A stretch of DNA of 6,844 nt from DATGMS01 sp040905145 (lineage in GTDB: Bacteria; Bacteroidota; Bacteroidia; Cytophagales; Cyclobacteriaceae), in assembly GCA_040905145.1 (NCBI GenBank), contig JBBDSC010000109.1:1-6844 (forward strand). The letters run 5' to 3'. The notes under the pieces are model-generated. The model ran no database searches, had not been told where the DNA came from, and saw nothing but the letters and a program-made list of their open reading frames with translations. Position numbers and translations under genes: made by a program. This document shows positions 1-5,493 of this stretch, piece by piece (within the stretch, counting starts at the first letter, position 1; each line of letters starts with the position of its first letter).

Positions 1-1481
1 ATTATCTATGGGAAGGCAGCATTTGTCTATTGCTGCTGTTTGGATTTTACCGCATTTTTCTGGCTAAGCTCACTTTCTTTAACTGGAACCGTGCCTATTT
101 AATTCTTTCCCTGGGAATTGTTTTGACTATCCCAATAATGTCCTTTCAGATTGATACTTCTCCGGACGCAAACCCTGCTACAGGAAGGCTGAATTATTTT
201 TTACCTGAATATGAAATCAACCCCAGCTTGGAAAGCCCTTTACCCACAGTTCCAATAATGAGTCAAATTATTATTTGGATTTACATTACCGGGCTGTTGG
301 TAAGTCTCCTCCGTTTTTTTATCGGCTTGAACCATATTATTGGTAAAATAAGATCTTCGGAAAAGAATGTCCACCAGGGGAATACTCTGTTAATCAATCC
401 TGATTTTGAACATTCTTCCTTTTTTCAGTATATTTTTCTCCCTGAATTTTTGCCTGGGAACAAGGACCAACTCTTGATTATTTCGCATGAACAAATCCAT
501 TCCAAATTTTTTCACACCATCGACTGCTTAATTTTCCAGCTGTTTAGGTGTATTTTCTGGTTTCACCCCCTCATAAAACTGGTGGAAAACAGTCTTTACG
601 AGATACACGAATATCAGGTGGACCGTGAGATTACACAATCCCATTCCAAAGCCGAATATTCCCATCTCCTGGTCAACCTTATTTGGACCGGAGGAGGGAA
701 GCTGGTAAATAATTTTAACCAATTTCAAATCAAAAACAGAATCATGATGATGGCCAAAGAAAAATCAAAATTGAAGGAAAAATTCAAATTCCTACTAATG
801 CTCCCACTGATGGGATTGTTAATCGTACTGTTTTCCTGTGAACAACAGGAAGAAGCGGTCCCCGCCCCGCCCCCACCCCCCATGGAGATGGAGGTTTATG
901 ATGTGGTGGAAAACATGCCTAAGCCTTCCGGAGGATTGGAAGGCTGGAACCAATACCTGGCAAATAATTTAAATTACCCGAGCGAGGCCAAAGAAAAGGG
1001 AACCACTGGCACTGTCTATGTTACATTTGTTGTAGATACCGAAGGTTCCATTCAGTGGGTGGAAATCCTAAGGGGTATTGGGTCCGGTTGTGATGAGGAA
1101 GCCATTAAAACCATAAAAAACGCGCCGAAATGGGAACCGGGAACCCAGGGGGGCCAAAAGGTAAATGTAAAAATGCGGTTGCCCATACGCTTTGGTCCCA
1201 AGAAAGCCACCTCGGATAAGGACAACATCCCTATGGGAGAGGAGGTCGACCAAAGAAAAGGTGAGCTAAAAGTCGATGCCAATTATGCCAATGGTGTATG
1301 GTCAGGTATTGTCCGTGATCCGGGCGGAAATGTAGTTCCAGGTGCAACTATCGTGATGGCGGAGACCTCTACGGGAACAGTATCAGATACAAATGGCAGG
1401 TTCAGCATAGAAACCAGTCAGTCCGGGAACCTTTACGCCAGTTCCGCAGGGTATAAAAGCGTAAGGTTGAAAGGAAAATGA
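1..1481 (+). CDS. BlaR1-like M56 membrane metallopeptidase with TonB_C and carboxypeptidase-regulatory-like domains (5' partial)
   Basis: Probable membrane-embedded zinc peptidase or sensor of the BlaR1/MecR1 (M56) family. The frame is open to the left edge and codons from base 3 already read YLWEGSICLLLL, the usual first helix of the family, so only a few N-terminal residues are missing and the in-frame TTG at 30 is not the real start. Counting from that TTG: membrane helices at about 1-11, 23-39, 78-100 and 254-269; zinc motif HEQIH at 153-157 with a probable third ligand in EIHEYQVDRE (191-200); a Cys (270) right after helix 4; a proline-rich linker (278-284); a TonB C-terminal-like domain at about 302-388 (NLNYPSEAKEKGTTGTVYV, then GSGCDEEAI, then PIRF); and a carboxypeptidase-regulatory-like beta domain at about 424-478 (GIVRDPGGNVVPGATI, DTNGRFSI). 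In the family such genes usually follow a BlaI/MecI-type repressor gene, which would lie outside this window. The substrate is unknown. Confidence 0.9.
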   Translation, partial: YLWEGSICLLLLFGFYRIFLAKLTFFNWNRAYLILSLGIVLTIPIMSFQIDTSPDANPATGRLNYFLPEYEINPSLESPLPTVPIMSQIIIWIYITGLLVSLLRFFIGLNHIIGKIRSSEKNVHQGNTLLINPDFEHSSFFQYIFLPEFLPGNKDQLLIISHEQIHSKFFHTIDCLIFQLFRCIFWFHPLIKLVENSLYEIHEYQVDREITQSHSKAEYSHLLVNLIWTGGGKLVNNFNQFQIKNRIMMMAKEKSKLKEKFKFLLMLPLMGLLIVLFSCEQQEEAVPAPPPPPMEMEVYDVVENMPKPSGGLEGWNQYLANNLNYPSEAKEKGTTGTVYVTFVVDTEGSIQWVEILRGIGSGCDEEAIKTIKNAPKWEPGTQGGQKVNVKMRLPIRFGPKKATSDKDNIPMGEEVDQRKGELKVDANYANGVWSGIVRDPGGNVVPGATIVMAETSTGTVSDTNGRFSIETSQSGNLYASSAGYKSVRLKGK

Positions 1482-1547
1482 GTGGAAGAAACAAATAAAA
1501 TAAATAGGTGTCCGACCTGAGTGTGATGTCCAACTAAAACCCCCACT

Positions 1548-1595
1548 AGGTGAAGTTTGCAACTCCACCTTTCTATCCCAGGAATTTGCAATTCC
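1548..1595. repeat. REP-like hairpin doublet, left flank of the RAYT relic
   Basis: Two hairpins separated by 10 nt. The long one (1548-1570) has 10-nt arms aggtgaagtt / aactccacct, nine of ten paired, around a TGC loop. The short one (1581-1595) has arms ggaatt / aattcc around a TGC loop. The doublet resembles the reverse complement of the one at 1906-1953: same order, same 10-nt spacing with a shared tatcc in the spacer, and the complementary loop. This is what RAYT-linked REP/BIME sequences look like, although the sequence differs from enterobacterial REPs. Confidence 0.75.
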
Positions 1596-1895
1596 AATGG
1601 CAAAAAAAAGGTTTACAGGGACTTGATTTTGGAAAACTTGACCTTTTGCAGAAAAGAGTGGATGGAAATGGTATTTCGCTACCATGCAAAATATATCAAT
1701 CGGTCCGAAGGAATACAGTTTTGGACACATGATAACCATGCCATTGAATTGTACAGGACTGAAATGATTAAAACCAGGATGAATTATATCCATGAAAATC
1801 CCGTCAGGGCAGGTTTAGTTGAAGAAGAAGAAGATTACTTATATTCAAGTGCTAGAAATTATGGTGGATTAAAAGGATTGATCGAGGTGGATTAG
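1557..1895 (+). pseudogene. REP-associated tyrosine transposase (RAYT, Y1_Tnp family), N-terminally deleted remnant
   Basis: The recognisable part starts at about 1626 and runs to the TAG at 1893-1895. It reads RKEWMEMVFRYHAKY, then QFWTHDNHAIEL, then MNYIHENPVRAGLV and DYLYSSARNYGGLKGLIEVD, the C-terminal half of Bacteroidota RAYT proteins. The tyrosine in MNYIHENP (residue 77 counted from the TTG at 1557) is the probable catalytic Tyr. The N-terminal half, which should carry the His-x-His metal site, is absent: upstream of about 1626 the frame runs into the hairpin doublet. Family members are roughly 180-190 residues, so about half is lost, and the open frame of 112 codons starts only with TTG inside a repeat. 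Intact relatives are thought to nick and mobilise REP hairpins as single-stranded DNA. This copy should be inactive. Confidence 0.85.
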
Positions 1896-1905
1896 GTGGT
1901 GTATT

Positions 1906-1953
1906 CCAATTGCAAATTGGTATGGATAAAGGGTGTAATTGCAAATTACACCC
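1906..1953. repeat. REP-like hairpin doublet, right flank of the RAYT relic
   Basis: Short hairpin 1906-1920 (arms ccaatt / aattgg, loop GCA), a 10-nt spacer, then long hairpin 1931-1953 (arms gggtgtaatt / aattacaccc, loop GCA). Both stems are perfect. Relative to the left doublet the order and loop sequence are reversed, so the two doublets bracket the transposase relic as an inverted pair. It begins 10 nt after the transposase stop codon. Confidence 0.8.
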
Positions 1954-1973
1954 AGTAATCTAATATAGTGGGT

Positions 1974-2083
1974 AAAACCGTTAAAACGGTTTTTTGTAAA
2001 CAATGATGCATACCATAGCCCACGGTTTAAACCGTGGGCTATGGAGGTTTAAAAACATACGTTTGCAATGGTTTTTAACCATT
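1974..2083. repeat. Palindromic module A with three inverted repeats
   Basis: Three dyads in a row: 1974-1993 (arms aaaaccgtt / aacggtttt, 2-nt loop, followed by more T); 2013-2044, a perfect 32-nt palindrome with 16-nt arms and no spacer, centred on gtttaaac; and 2067-2083 (arms aatggtt / aaccatt, loop ttt). They lie just downstream of the minus-strand transposase gene. They could be transposase-recognised end hairpins, and the first could also act as a bidirectional terminator. Confidence 0.85.
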
Positions 2084-2099
2084 TTCTATGATTTTTATA

Positions 2100-2543
2100 T
2101 CAATGATCATTTGGGTCGTTAAATCCATAGCGTCTCAAAAATTCATCAAATTCCTGCTGGAACGGTTTATTTTGGTGGTGCTGTTTTTGGTTTCTGATGT
2201 ATTGATAAACCTTTTCAACCATCGATTCTGAAACAGAATAGGCCGCATATCCAGTTTGCCAGGAAAATTTGTCGGAGATCAGACTGTTTTGGTTGATAAA
2301 ATGGGAGCTGCTACCTTTGATTTGTTTGATAACTTCCGCAATCGATTTTTGTGGATTCAAGAGAAATAAGCAATGGATATGGTCGGACATTCCGTTAATG
2401 ATCCTTACCGGACATCCCTGTTCAAGCAATTGTGCTGATATAAAACCTTGAATTTTAAGCTCAACACCTGCCTGAATCAATGGTTTCCTTTCTTTGGTGG
2501 CCCAAATGGCGTGTATCCATATTTTATTGAATGAATGGGGCAT
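2100..2543 (-). CDS. tnpA: IS200/IS605-family TnpA, Y1 HUH single-strand transposase
   Basis: A complete 147-residue protein, the normal size for this compact transposase group. It shows the HUH metal site in GMSDHIHCLF (His55 and His57), the region IKGSSSHFINQNSL (75-88), KFSWQTGYAAYSVSES (92-107), and the helix KVYQYIRNQKQHH, where Tyr115 is the likely nucleophile, then the conserved tail EFDEFLRRYGFN. Such enzymes cut and rejoin single-stranded DNA at hairpin ends through a phosphotyrosine intermediate and act as dimers. The ATG at 2541-2543 gives the family's usual N-terminus (SFNKIWIHAIWATKERK) and lies 12 nt from the start of the next repeat copy, leaving almost no room for a private promoter. 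All catalytic residues are present, so it may be active and could act in trans on the truncated copy B. No TnpB/IscB partner is adjacent. Confidence 0.93.
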   Translation of the reverse strand: MPHSFNKIWIHAIWATKERKPLIQAGVELKIQGFISAQLLEQGCPVRIINGMSDHIHCLFLLNPQKSIAEVIKQIKGSSSHFINQNSLISDKFSWQTGYAAYSVSESMVEKVYQYIRNQKQHHQNKPFQQEFDEFLRRYGFNDPNDH

Positions 2544-2573
2544 TGCTCAGTTTTTTAATCTAATATAATAGAT

Positions 2574-2683
2574 AAAACCGTTAAAACGGTTTTTTGTAAA
2601 CAATAATGCATACCATAGCCCACGGTTTAAACCGTGGGCTATGGAGGTTTAATAACATACGTTTGCAATGGTTTTTAACCATT
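2574..2683. repeat. Palindromic module B with three inverted repeats
   Basis: Same three dyads as module A, shifted by 600 bp: 2574-2593, 2613-2644 (perfect 32-nt palindrome, identical to that in A) and 2667-2683. All three stems are unchanged; the substitutions between the modules lie outside the stems. Confidence 0.85.
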
Positions 2684-2699
2684 TTCTATGATCCTTATA

Positions 2700-2866
2700 T
2701 CAATGATCATTTGGGTCGTTAAATCCATAGCGTCTCAAAAATTCCTGCTGGAACGGTTTATTCCGGTGGTGCTGTTTTTGGTTTCTGATGTATTGATAGA
2801 CCTTTTCAACCACCGATTCTGAAATAGAATAGCCCGCATATCCAGTTTTACAGGAAAATTTGTCGG
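2700..2866 (-). pseudogene. TnpA remnant of copy B (C-terminal fragment)
   Basis: Reading on the minus strand from 2866 gives KFSCKTGYAGYSISESVVEK, then VYQYIRNQKQHHRNKPFQQEF, then LRRYGFNDPNDH and a TGA at 2700-2702. It matches the last third of the intact TnpA. It keeps the catalytic Tyr and the reading frame, but lacks the HUH site and a start codon. A 9-bp in-frame deletion removes three residues of the tail (QQEFDEF becomes QQEF), and the Trp of FSWQTGY is Cys. An in-frame TGA lies a few codons upstream of the junction. Confidence 0.85.
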
Positions 2867-2936
2867 TATGAATTCATGCTTTCCTACTACCTCAATACGC
2901 AATCTACAATCCAGTGAACTGGGCCTGAGCGTAAAG

Positions 2937-3059
2937 AAATGATCTCTTAGGATCATTTTAGCGATGAGCCGGGATGCAGGGAAAGGTAGGAGACTCCCGT
3001 ACGCCTGGTGGTGTGAGAGCCTCAACCTGAGCCATTTGGCTCAGGTCGGGCTACTCGAT
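2937..3059 (+). ncRNA. Group II intron 3' end (domains V and VI), fragment
   Basis: Hairpin 2937-2958 (arms aaatgatc / gatcattt) could be the base of domain IV. A domain V-like region begins with gagcc at 2966 (containing the catalytic AGC) and runs to cctggtggtgtgagag at 3004-3019, a phrase typical of bacterial group II introns. Domain VI: agcc (3018-3021) pairs with ggct (3049-3052), enclosing a perfect stem cctgagcc / ggctcagg (3026-3045) with loop attt. It ends in ctactcgat, giving an unpaired A at 3053, seven bases from a 3' end in AT at 3059, as expected for the branch point and splice site. Domain V pairs imperfectly and has an enlarged loop instead of GAAA. No reverse transcriptase frame or 5' end is present, so it cannot splice by itself. 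Bases 2867-2936 are unassigned and may also be intron. Confidence 0.65.
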
Positions 3060-3472
3060 TAGCGAAAGTTTATCCTACTTTTTACCCAATTTTCTATTTG
3101 AATTCCGGAAATTCTATCAAATTCCTTCAGGTTTTCTGTCACCATGACTAAGTCCTTTTCCACTGCCGTGCATCCAATTAAGAGATCAAAATCACTTATC
3201 ATCAACCCTTTTGATCTTAACCTGGCTTTCTCTTTTCCATAAAGATAAATGGCATTGAAAATCGGAAGGATTACAACTTGATTGGTAAAAGCCTCAATTA
3301 ACTCAAGGTTCTTTTTGCGGTTAGAACTGTTTTCTGCACCAAAAACTAATTCCGCCAATGTAATTTCAGAAATAGCAAAGTTTTCAGGTCCCATCTCCTG
3401 AAACTTTTCTATAAGGTCAAACTTTCCTCTTAAAAAATGAATGCAGATATTAGTGTCTAGAAGATACTTCAT
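3059..3472 (-). CDS. vapC: VapC-type PIN-domain ribonuclease toxin
   Basis: 137 residues, the normal size of a type II toxin of the PIN family. It opens with MKYLLDTNICIHFLRG (Asp6), has SEITLAELVFGAE with Glu41, LMISDFDLLIG with Asp96 and VTENLKEFDRISGIQIENW at 111-129, matching the acidic metal-binding set and the typical VTxN..EF.RI ending. In the family these residues hold Mg2+ or Mn2+ for RNA cleavage, often of tRNA or rRNA. The ATG overlaps the antitoxin stop (ATGA, 3469-3472), which implies translational coupling. The TAA stop at 3059-3061 includes the last base of the apparent group II intron, so the extreme C-terminus (VKSRINFR) may differ from the ancestral one. The active site looks intact. 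Confidence 0.9.
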   Translation of the reverse strand: MKYLLDTNICIHFLRGKFDLIEKFQEMGPENFAISEITLAELVFGAENSSNRKKNLELIEAFTNQVVILPIFNAIYLYGKEKARLRSKGLMISDFDLLIGCTAVEKDLVMVTENLKEFDRISGIQIENWVKSRINFR

Positions 3473-3711
3473 TCGAAACCAGAATTTTCGGTCTTTTCAA
3501 TTCTTGATTCTCTGATTTCTCTGATGATTTCATCGGAATCTTTGTTGTCTTCCCATGCTCCAAAAAGTGTAAGTAGATCCACCTTCTCTTCTTTTACTTC
3601 AAGAGATTCTGTCAATTTTATAATCAGCTTTTTCTTGGAGAGATTATCTAGGCCTTTCAAAAGACCGAAATACTTTTCCAAAGCCTTGTTATTTAAAGTA
3701 AGGTTTGCCAT
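3469..3711 (-). CDS. Antitoxin of the VapC-type pair
   Basis: 80 residues, directly upstream of the PIN toxin with a 4-nt overlap, the standard antitoxin-first order. The N-terminal part (about 1-40) is rich in Lys and Leu and could be the DNA-binding or dimerisation part. The tail has LFGAWEDNKDSDEIIREIRESRIEKT (44-73), of the FGAW..E.....II..IR.SR type found in antitoxins paired with PIN proteins; in such pairs the acidic and Arg-rich tail wraps the toxin and blocks its active site. I see no clear AbrB or ribbon-helix-helix signature, so the DNA-binding class is unassigned. Assignment as antitoxin rests on position, size and tail. Confidence 0.82.
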   Translation of the reverse strand: MANLTLNNKALEKYFGLLKGLDNLSKKKLIIKLTESLEVKEEKVDLLTLFGAWEDNKDSDEIIREIRESRIEKTENSGFE

Positions 3712-3766
3712 CCTTTTTTATTCAATTTACGGAATTAATGGTTTGATGGTCAAGAGATTTTGATAA

Positions 3767-4238
3767 TTAAATCCCCAATTCTCTTTTCTTTTTCTTTATC
3801 AAGTCCCCCATCTCACTTAAATCACTGGTAAATCCACCTGCACTGATAAATTGATTTTCAGTGTTGAACCAAAATGTTTTTTCACTTCCTTTAACTTTGA
3901 TCCTATACAGGGGAGGATATACAAATCTGTATTAAAGATAAGGATTCTACATCCATCCAGTTTACACTTTTCTCCCAAACATCAGTCTTGATTACTTTCA
4001 ATTGATTTTCCATACTTACCAAAACAAATTTATTTTTGATTGAGAAAAATATAATAATTAGGAAAATTCCAATCAAACCAAAAATAATAGTTATGAATAT
4101 GTCTTTTTCCATTGATTCCCCATTCATTACGATCAATTGAGGTAAAAACCATGATACTATGGAAATAGCCAACATCAAGACCCCAGCTCCCAATAAGCCA
4201 TATTTGAAGATTCTATGGTATGTTTTGTTGCTTTGCAT
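3767..4238 (-). pseudogene. Two-pass membrane protein of unknown function, frameshifted
   Basis: From the ATG at 4236-4238 the frame gives 111 residues with two membrane helices (about 13-33 and 46-67) and then a cytosolic stretch (VLVSMENQLKVIKTDVWEK, WMDVESLSL) before stopping at 3903-3905. The next frame continues the same kind of protein: PPLYRIKVKGSEKTFWFNTE, then NQFISAGGFTSDLSEMGDLI, then KKKKRELGI and a TAA at 3767-3769. Removing one base near 3916-3921 (ATA TCC TCC CCT read as ATA CCT CCC CTG) joins them into one 156-residue protein, which fits the 472-nt span (157 codons plus one base). I do not recognise the family. The W.DV.SL...PPLYRIKV...FWFNTE pattern suggests a beta-rich, possibly PH-like, domain; that is inference. 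It ends 55 nt before the antitoxin start and may share its transcript. A sequencing error would give the same picture. Confidence 0.75.
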
Positions 4239-4262
4239 GGGATTTTTTAATTTTCGCTAACT

Positions 4263-4270
4263 CAAATATA
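4263..4270 (-). promoter_or_regulatory. Candidate Bacteroidota -7 element for the frameshifted membrane gene
   Basis: On the minus strand this reads TATATTTG, matching the Bacteroidota -7 consensus TAnnTTTG, and ends 24 nt before the ATG at 4238. I see no matching TTTG near -33, and an 8-base match in AT-rich DNA can arise by chance. Confidence 0.3.
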
Positions 4271-4780
4271 TGTCAAACCAAGCTACCTTACCCCACCGCT
4301 TACCGTTGGGCTGGTGCAACAAATCCTGGTTTTGGTTTTATATTATTTGCCAAAAGTTACAGCAAATAACAACATCCCGCTCAGAACAGGAACCTTCTTT
4401 TGGTAATCAAAAAACCGGATGCTTTTTCAAACAAAGAAAATTGAAATTCCAATATAATTACAATGACGGAATTTCCCGCTAATTTTTTTGGCATTTTGGA
4501 ACAAAGAATGGTTTTATCAGTATACCCAATTTCAAATTGGTTGGTGTAATTACAAATTACACCCAGTCACCAACGCATGGTATTCCACGCTCAGTGGGGA
4601 TATATACAGCACCAGAACGGGGTGGCTGAAATCATGTCTGGCAGATTTATAGGATCAATAAAGAATAATGTAAATACCCCACCAACTCCATCAGCATAAA
4701 TTATCCCTCCAAAGGATATTTTATTTAAAATTACCTCAATACCTTATAGGCGAATCTAAGGAAATGGTTAATTTTGATCT
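4271..4780. other. Gene-poor spacer with hairpins
   Basis: No convincing gene. A 70-codon open frame at 4270-4482 (+) has no family features and an odd composition (PHRLPLGWCNKSWFWFYIIC), so it is not called. A small dyad at 4294-4316 (caccgc, 10 nt, gc-t-ggtg, with one bulged base) and the hairpin doublet at 4526-4563 are the only ordered structures noticed. The rest up to 4780 is AT-rich and serves as leader of the regulator gene. Confidence 0.5.
4526..4563. repeat. REP-like hairpin doublet, isolated third copy
   Basis: Short hairpin 4526-4540 (arms ccaatt / aattgg, loop TCA), 2-nt spacer, then long hairpin 4543-4563 (arms ggtgtaatt / aattacacc, loop ACA). The stems match those at 1906-1953 in the same orientation, but the loops changed from GCA to TCA and ACA and the spacer shrank from 10 to 2 nt. 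There is no transposase next to it. Confidence 0.8.
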
Positions 4781-5209
4781 ATGACAGACCTCAACGATAT
4801 GCCAGGAAAAATCCACCAGGGACGAAATATCAAACGCTTCCGTGAAATGCTGGGCATTAAGCAGCAAGCCCTGGCCCACGAACTCGGCGATGACTGGAGC
4901 CAAAAGAAAATCTCCCTGCTTGAGCAAAAAGAGACCGTGGAAGATGCCATTCTTGCCCAGGTATCCGAAATCCTCAAAATCCCCGTGGAAGCCATTCAGA
5001 ATTTTGACGAGGAACAGGCGGTGAACATTATTTCGAATACTTTTACATGTACAGATTTTAATGGAAACGCATCTGTTATGAATTTCCATCCTGTGTTTGA
5101 TCCTGTGGAAAAACTAATCAAACTTCATGAAGAGAAGATTGCGTTATATGAGCGGATGCTGAAGGAAAAGGATGAGATGATGGCGAGGATGGAGAGGTTG
5201 ATGGGTTGA
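4781..5209 (+). CDS. XRE-family helix-turn-helix regulator with C-terminal coiled coil
   Basis: 142 residues. Residues 11-72 form a Cro/cI-type helix-turn-helix domain: IHQGRNIKRFREMLGIKQQA (helix 1 and start of helix 2), ALAHELGDDWSQKKISLLEQK (helices 2-3) and EDAILAQVSEILKIPVEAI (helices 4-5). A linker (73-105) is followed by a charged heptad-like helix LIKLHEEKIALYERMLKEK through ARMERLMG (112-142), probably a dimerisation coiled coil. Genes of this shape are common as lone regulators in Bacteroidota; the target is not known. The ATG at 4781 is taken because the frame closes soon upstream; ATG 4799 (MPGKIHQGRN) is a possible alternative. A TAnnTTTG match (4769-4776) lies only 4 nt before the first ATG, so if it is a real -7 element the message would be nearly leaderless or start at 4799. 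No partner gene is adjacent. Confidence 0.9.
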   Translation: MTDLNDMPGKIHQGRNIKRFREMLGIKQQALAHELGDDWSQKKISLLEQKETVEDAILAQVSEILKIPVEAIQNFDEEQAVNIISNTFTCTDFNGNASVMNFHPVFDPVEKLIKLHEEKIALYERMLKEKDEMMARMERLMG

Positions 5210-5382
5210 TGGAGGGGAAATAGGTAGTAGAAAATTGTCACTATGGCGATAGCAAGCGGAGAGTTTTTTTAAGACAACTTTTCCATACTTTCATTGGAAA
5301 CTGGCTCCTTGTAACGTCCACTGGAAGAAGTTGAAAAAATGCACTTGAACGCTCAGAGGGGGTAGGAGGCATTGCCACCGAC

Positions 5383-5409
5383 GTCCAACTAAACGTAAGC
5401 TGGACTTTT
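5383..5409 (+). terminator. Weak terminator candidate downstream of the XRE gene
   Basis: Arms gtccaact and agctggac (seven of eight paired) around the loop aaacgta, followed by TTTT. It lies about 170 nt beyond the stop codon and the T-run is short. The whole stretch 5210-5493 holds no gene I can support. Confidence 0.3.
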
Positions 5410-5493
5410 CAAATATCTATAAAAGTATCTGTTCCCATAAGCCTCTGCAAATGGCTCTGTTAGCTTATGGATGTTAGTGTTTGTGGGGATCAG

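Larger units (their letters stand above)
1956..2555 (-). mobile_element. IS200/IS605-like element, copy A (600-bp unit with intact transposase)
   Basis: A unit made of a palindromic module (about 1956-2099) plus a single Y1 transposase gene on the minus strand. The same sequence restarts at 2556 (taatctaatata at 1956 and at 2556), so the repeat period is exactly 600 bp. Because the module also occurs just beyond the gene start, the intact gene sits between two module copies in direct orientation. The true transposition ends cannot be fixed from one locus; boundaries given are those of the repeat unit. IS200/IS605 elements make no target duplication, and none is seen. Confidence 0.7.
2556..2866 (-). 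mobile_element. IS200/IS605-like element, copy B (5'-truncated)
   Basis: Repeats 1956-2275 with about 15 mismatches over roughly 311 aligned bases (about 95% identity by hand count) and one 9-bp deletion after 2743. Homology stops sharply at 2866 (copy A 2275), after gtcgg. Beyond that point the sequence is unrelated and soon becomes group II intron-like, so the rest of this copy was removed by a deletion or rearrangement. Confidence 0.85.

Noticed and set aside
1383..1793. 136-codon open frame on the minus strand
   Set aside because: Antisense to both the M56 gene end and the RAYT relic; the sense frames have clear family matches.
2735..3025. 96-codon open frame on the minus strand
   Set aside because: It runs out of frame through the transposase remnant and across the junction into intron structure, so it is a chance frame.
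4270..4482. 70-codon open frame on the plus strand
   Set aside because: No recognisable motif, unlikely composition, and it overlaps the probable promoter region of the minus-strand membrane gene.
4764..4784. Six-codon leader peptide (MVNFDL) whose TGA overlaps the XRE ATG
   Set aside because: Far too short to support, and the same bases may be promoter.
1529..5394. gtccaactaaa occurs near 1529 and near 5383; acgctcag occurs near 4588 and near 5349
   Set aside because: Matches of 8-11 bases are expected by chance in a window of this size, and the flanks do not align.
5435..5470. Perfect 8-bp inverted repeat ccataagc / gcttatgg downstream of the DUF262 gene
   Set aside because: The loop is 20 nt and no T-run follows on the minus strand, so I could not support a terminator.
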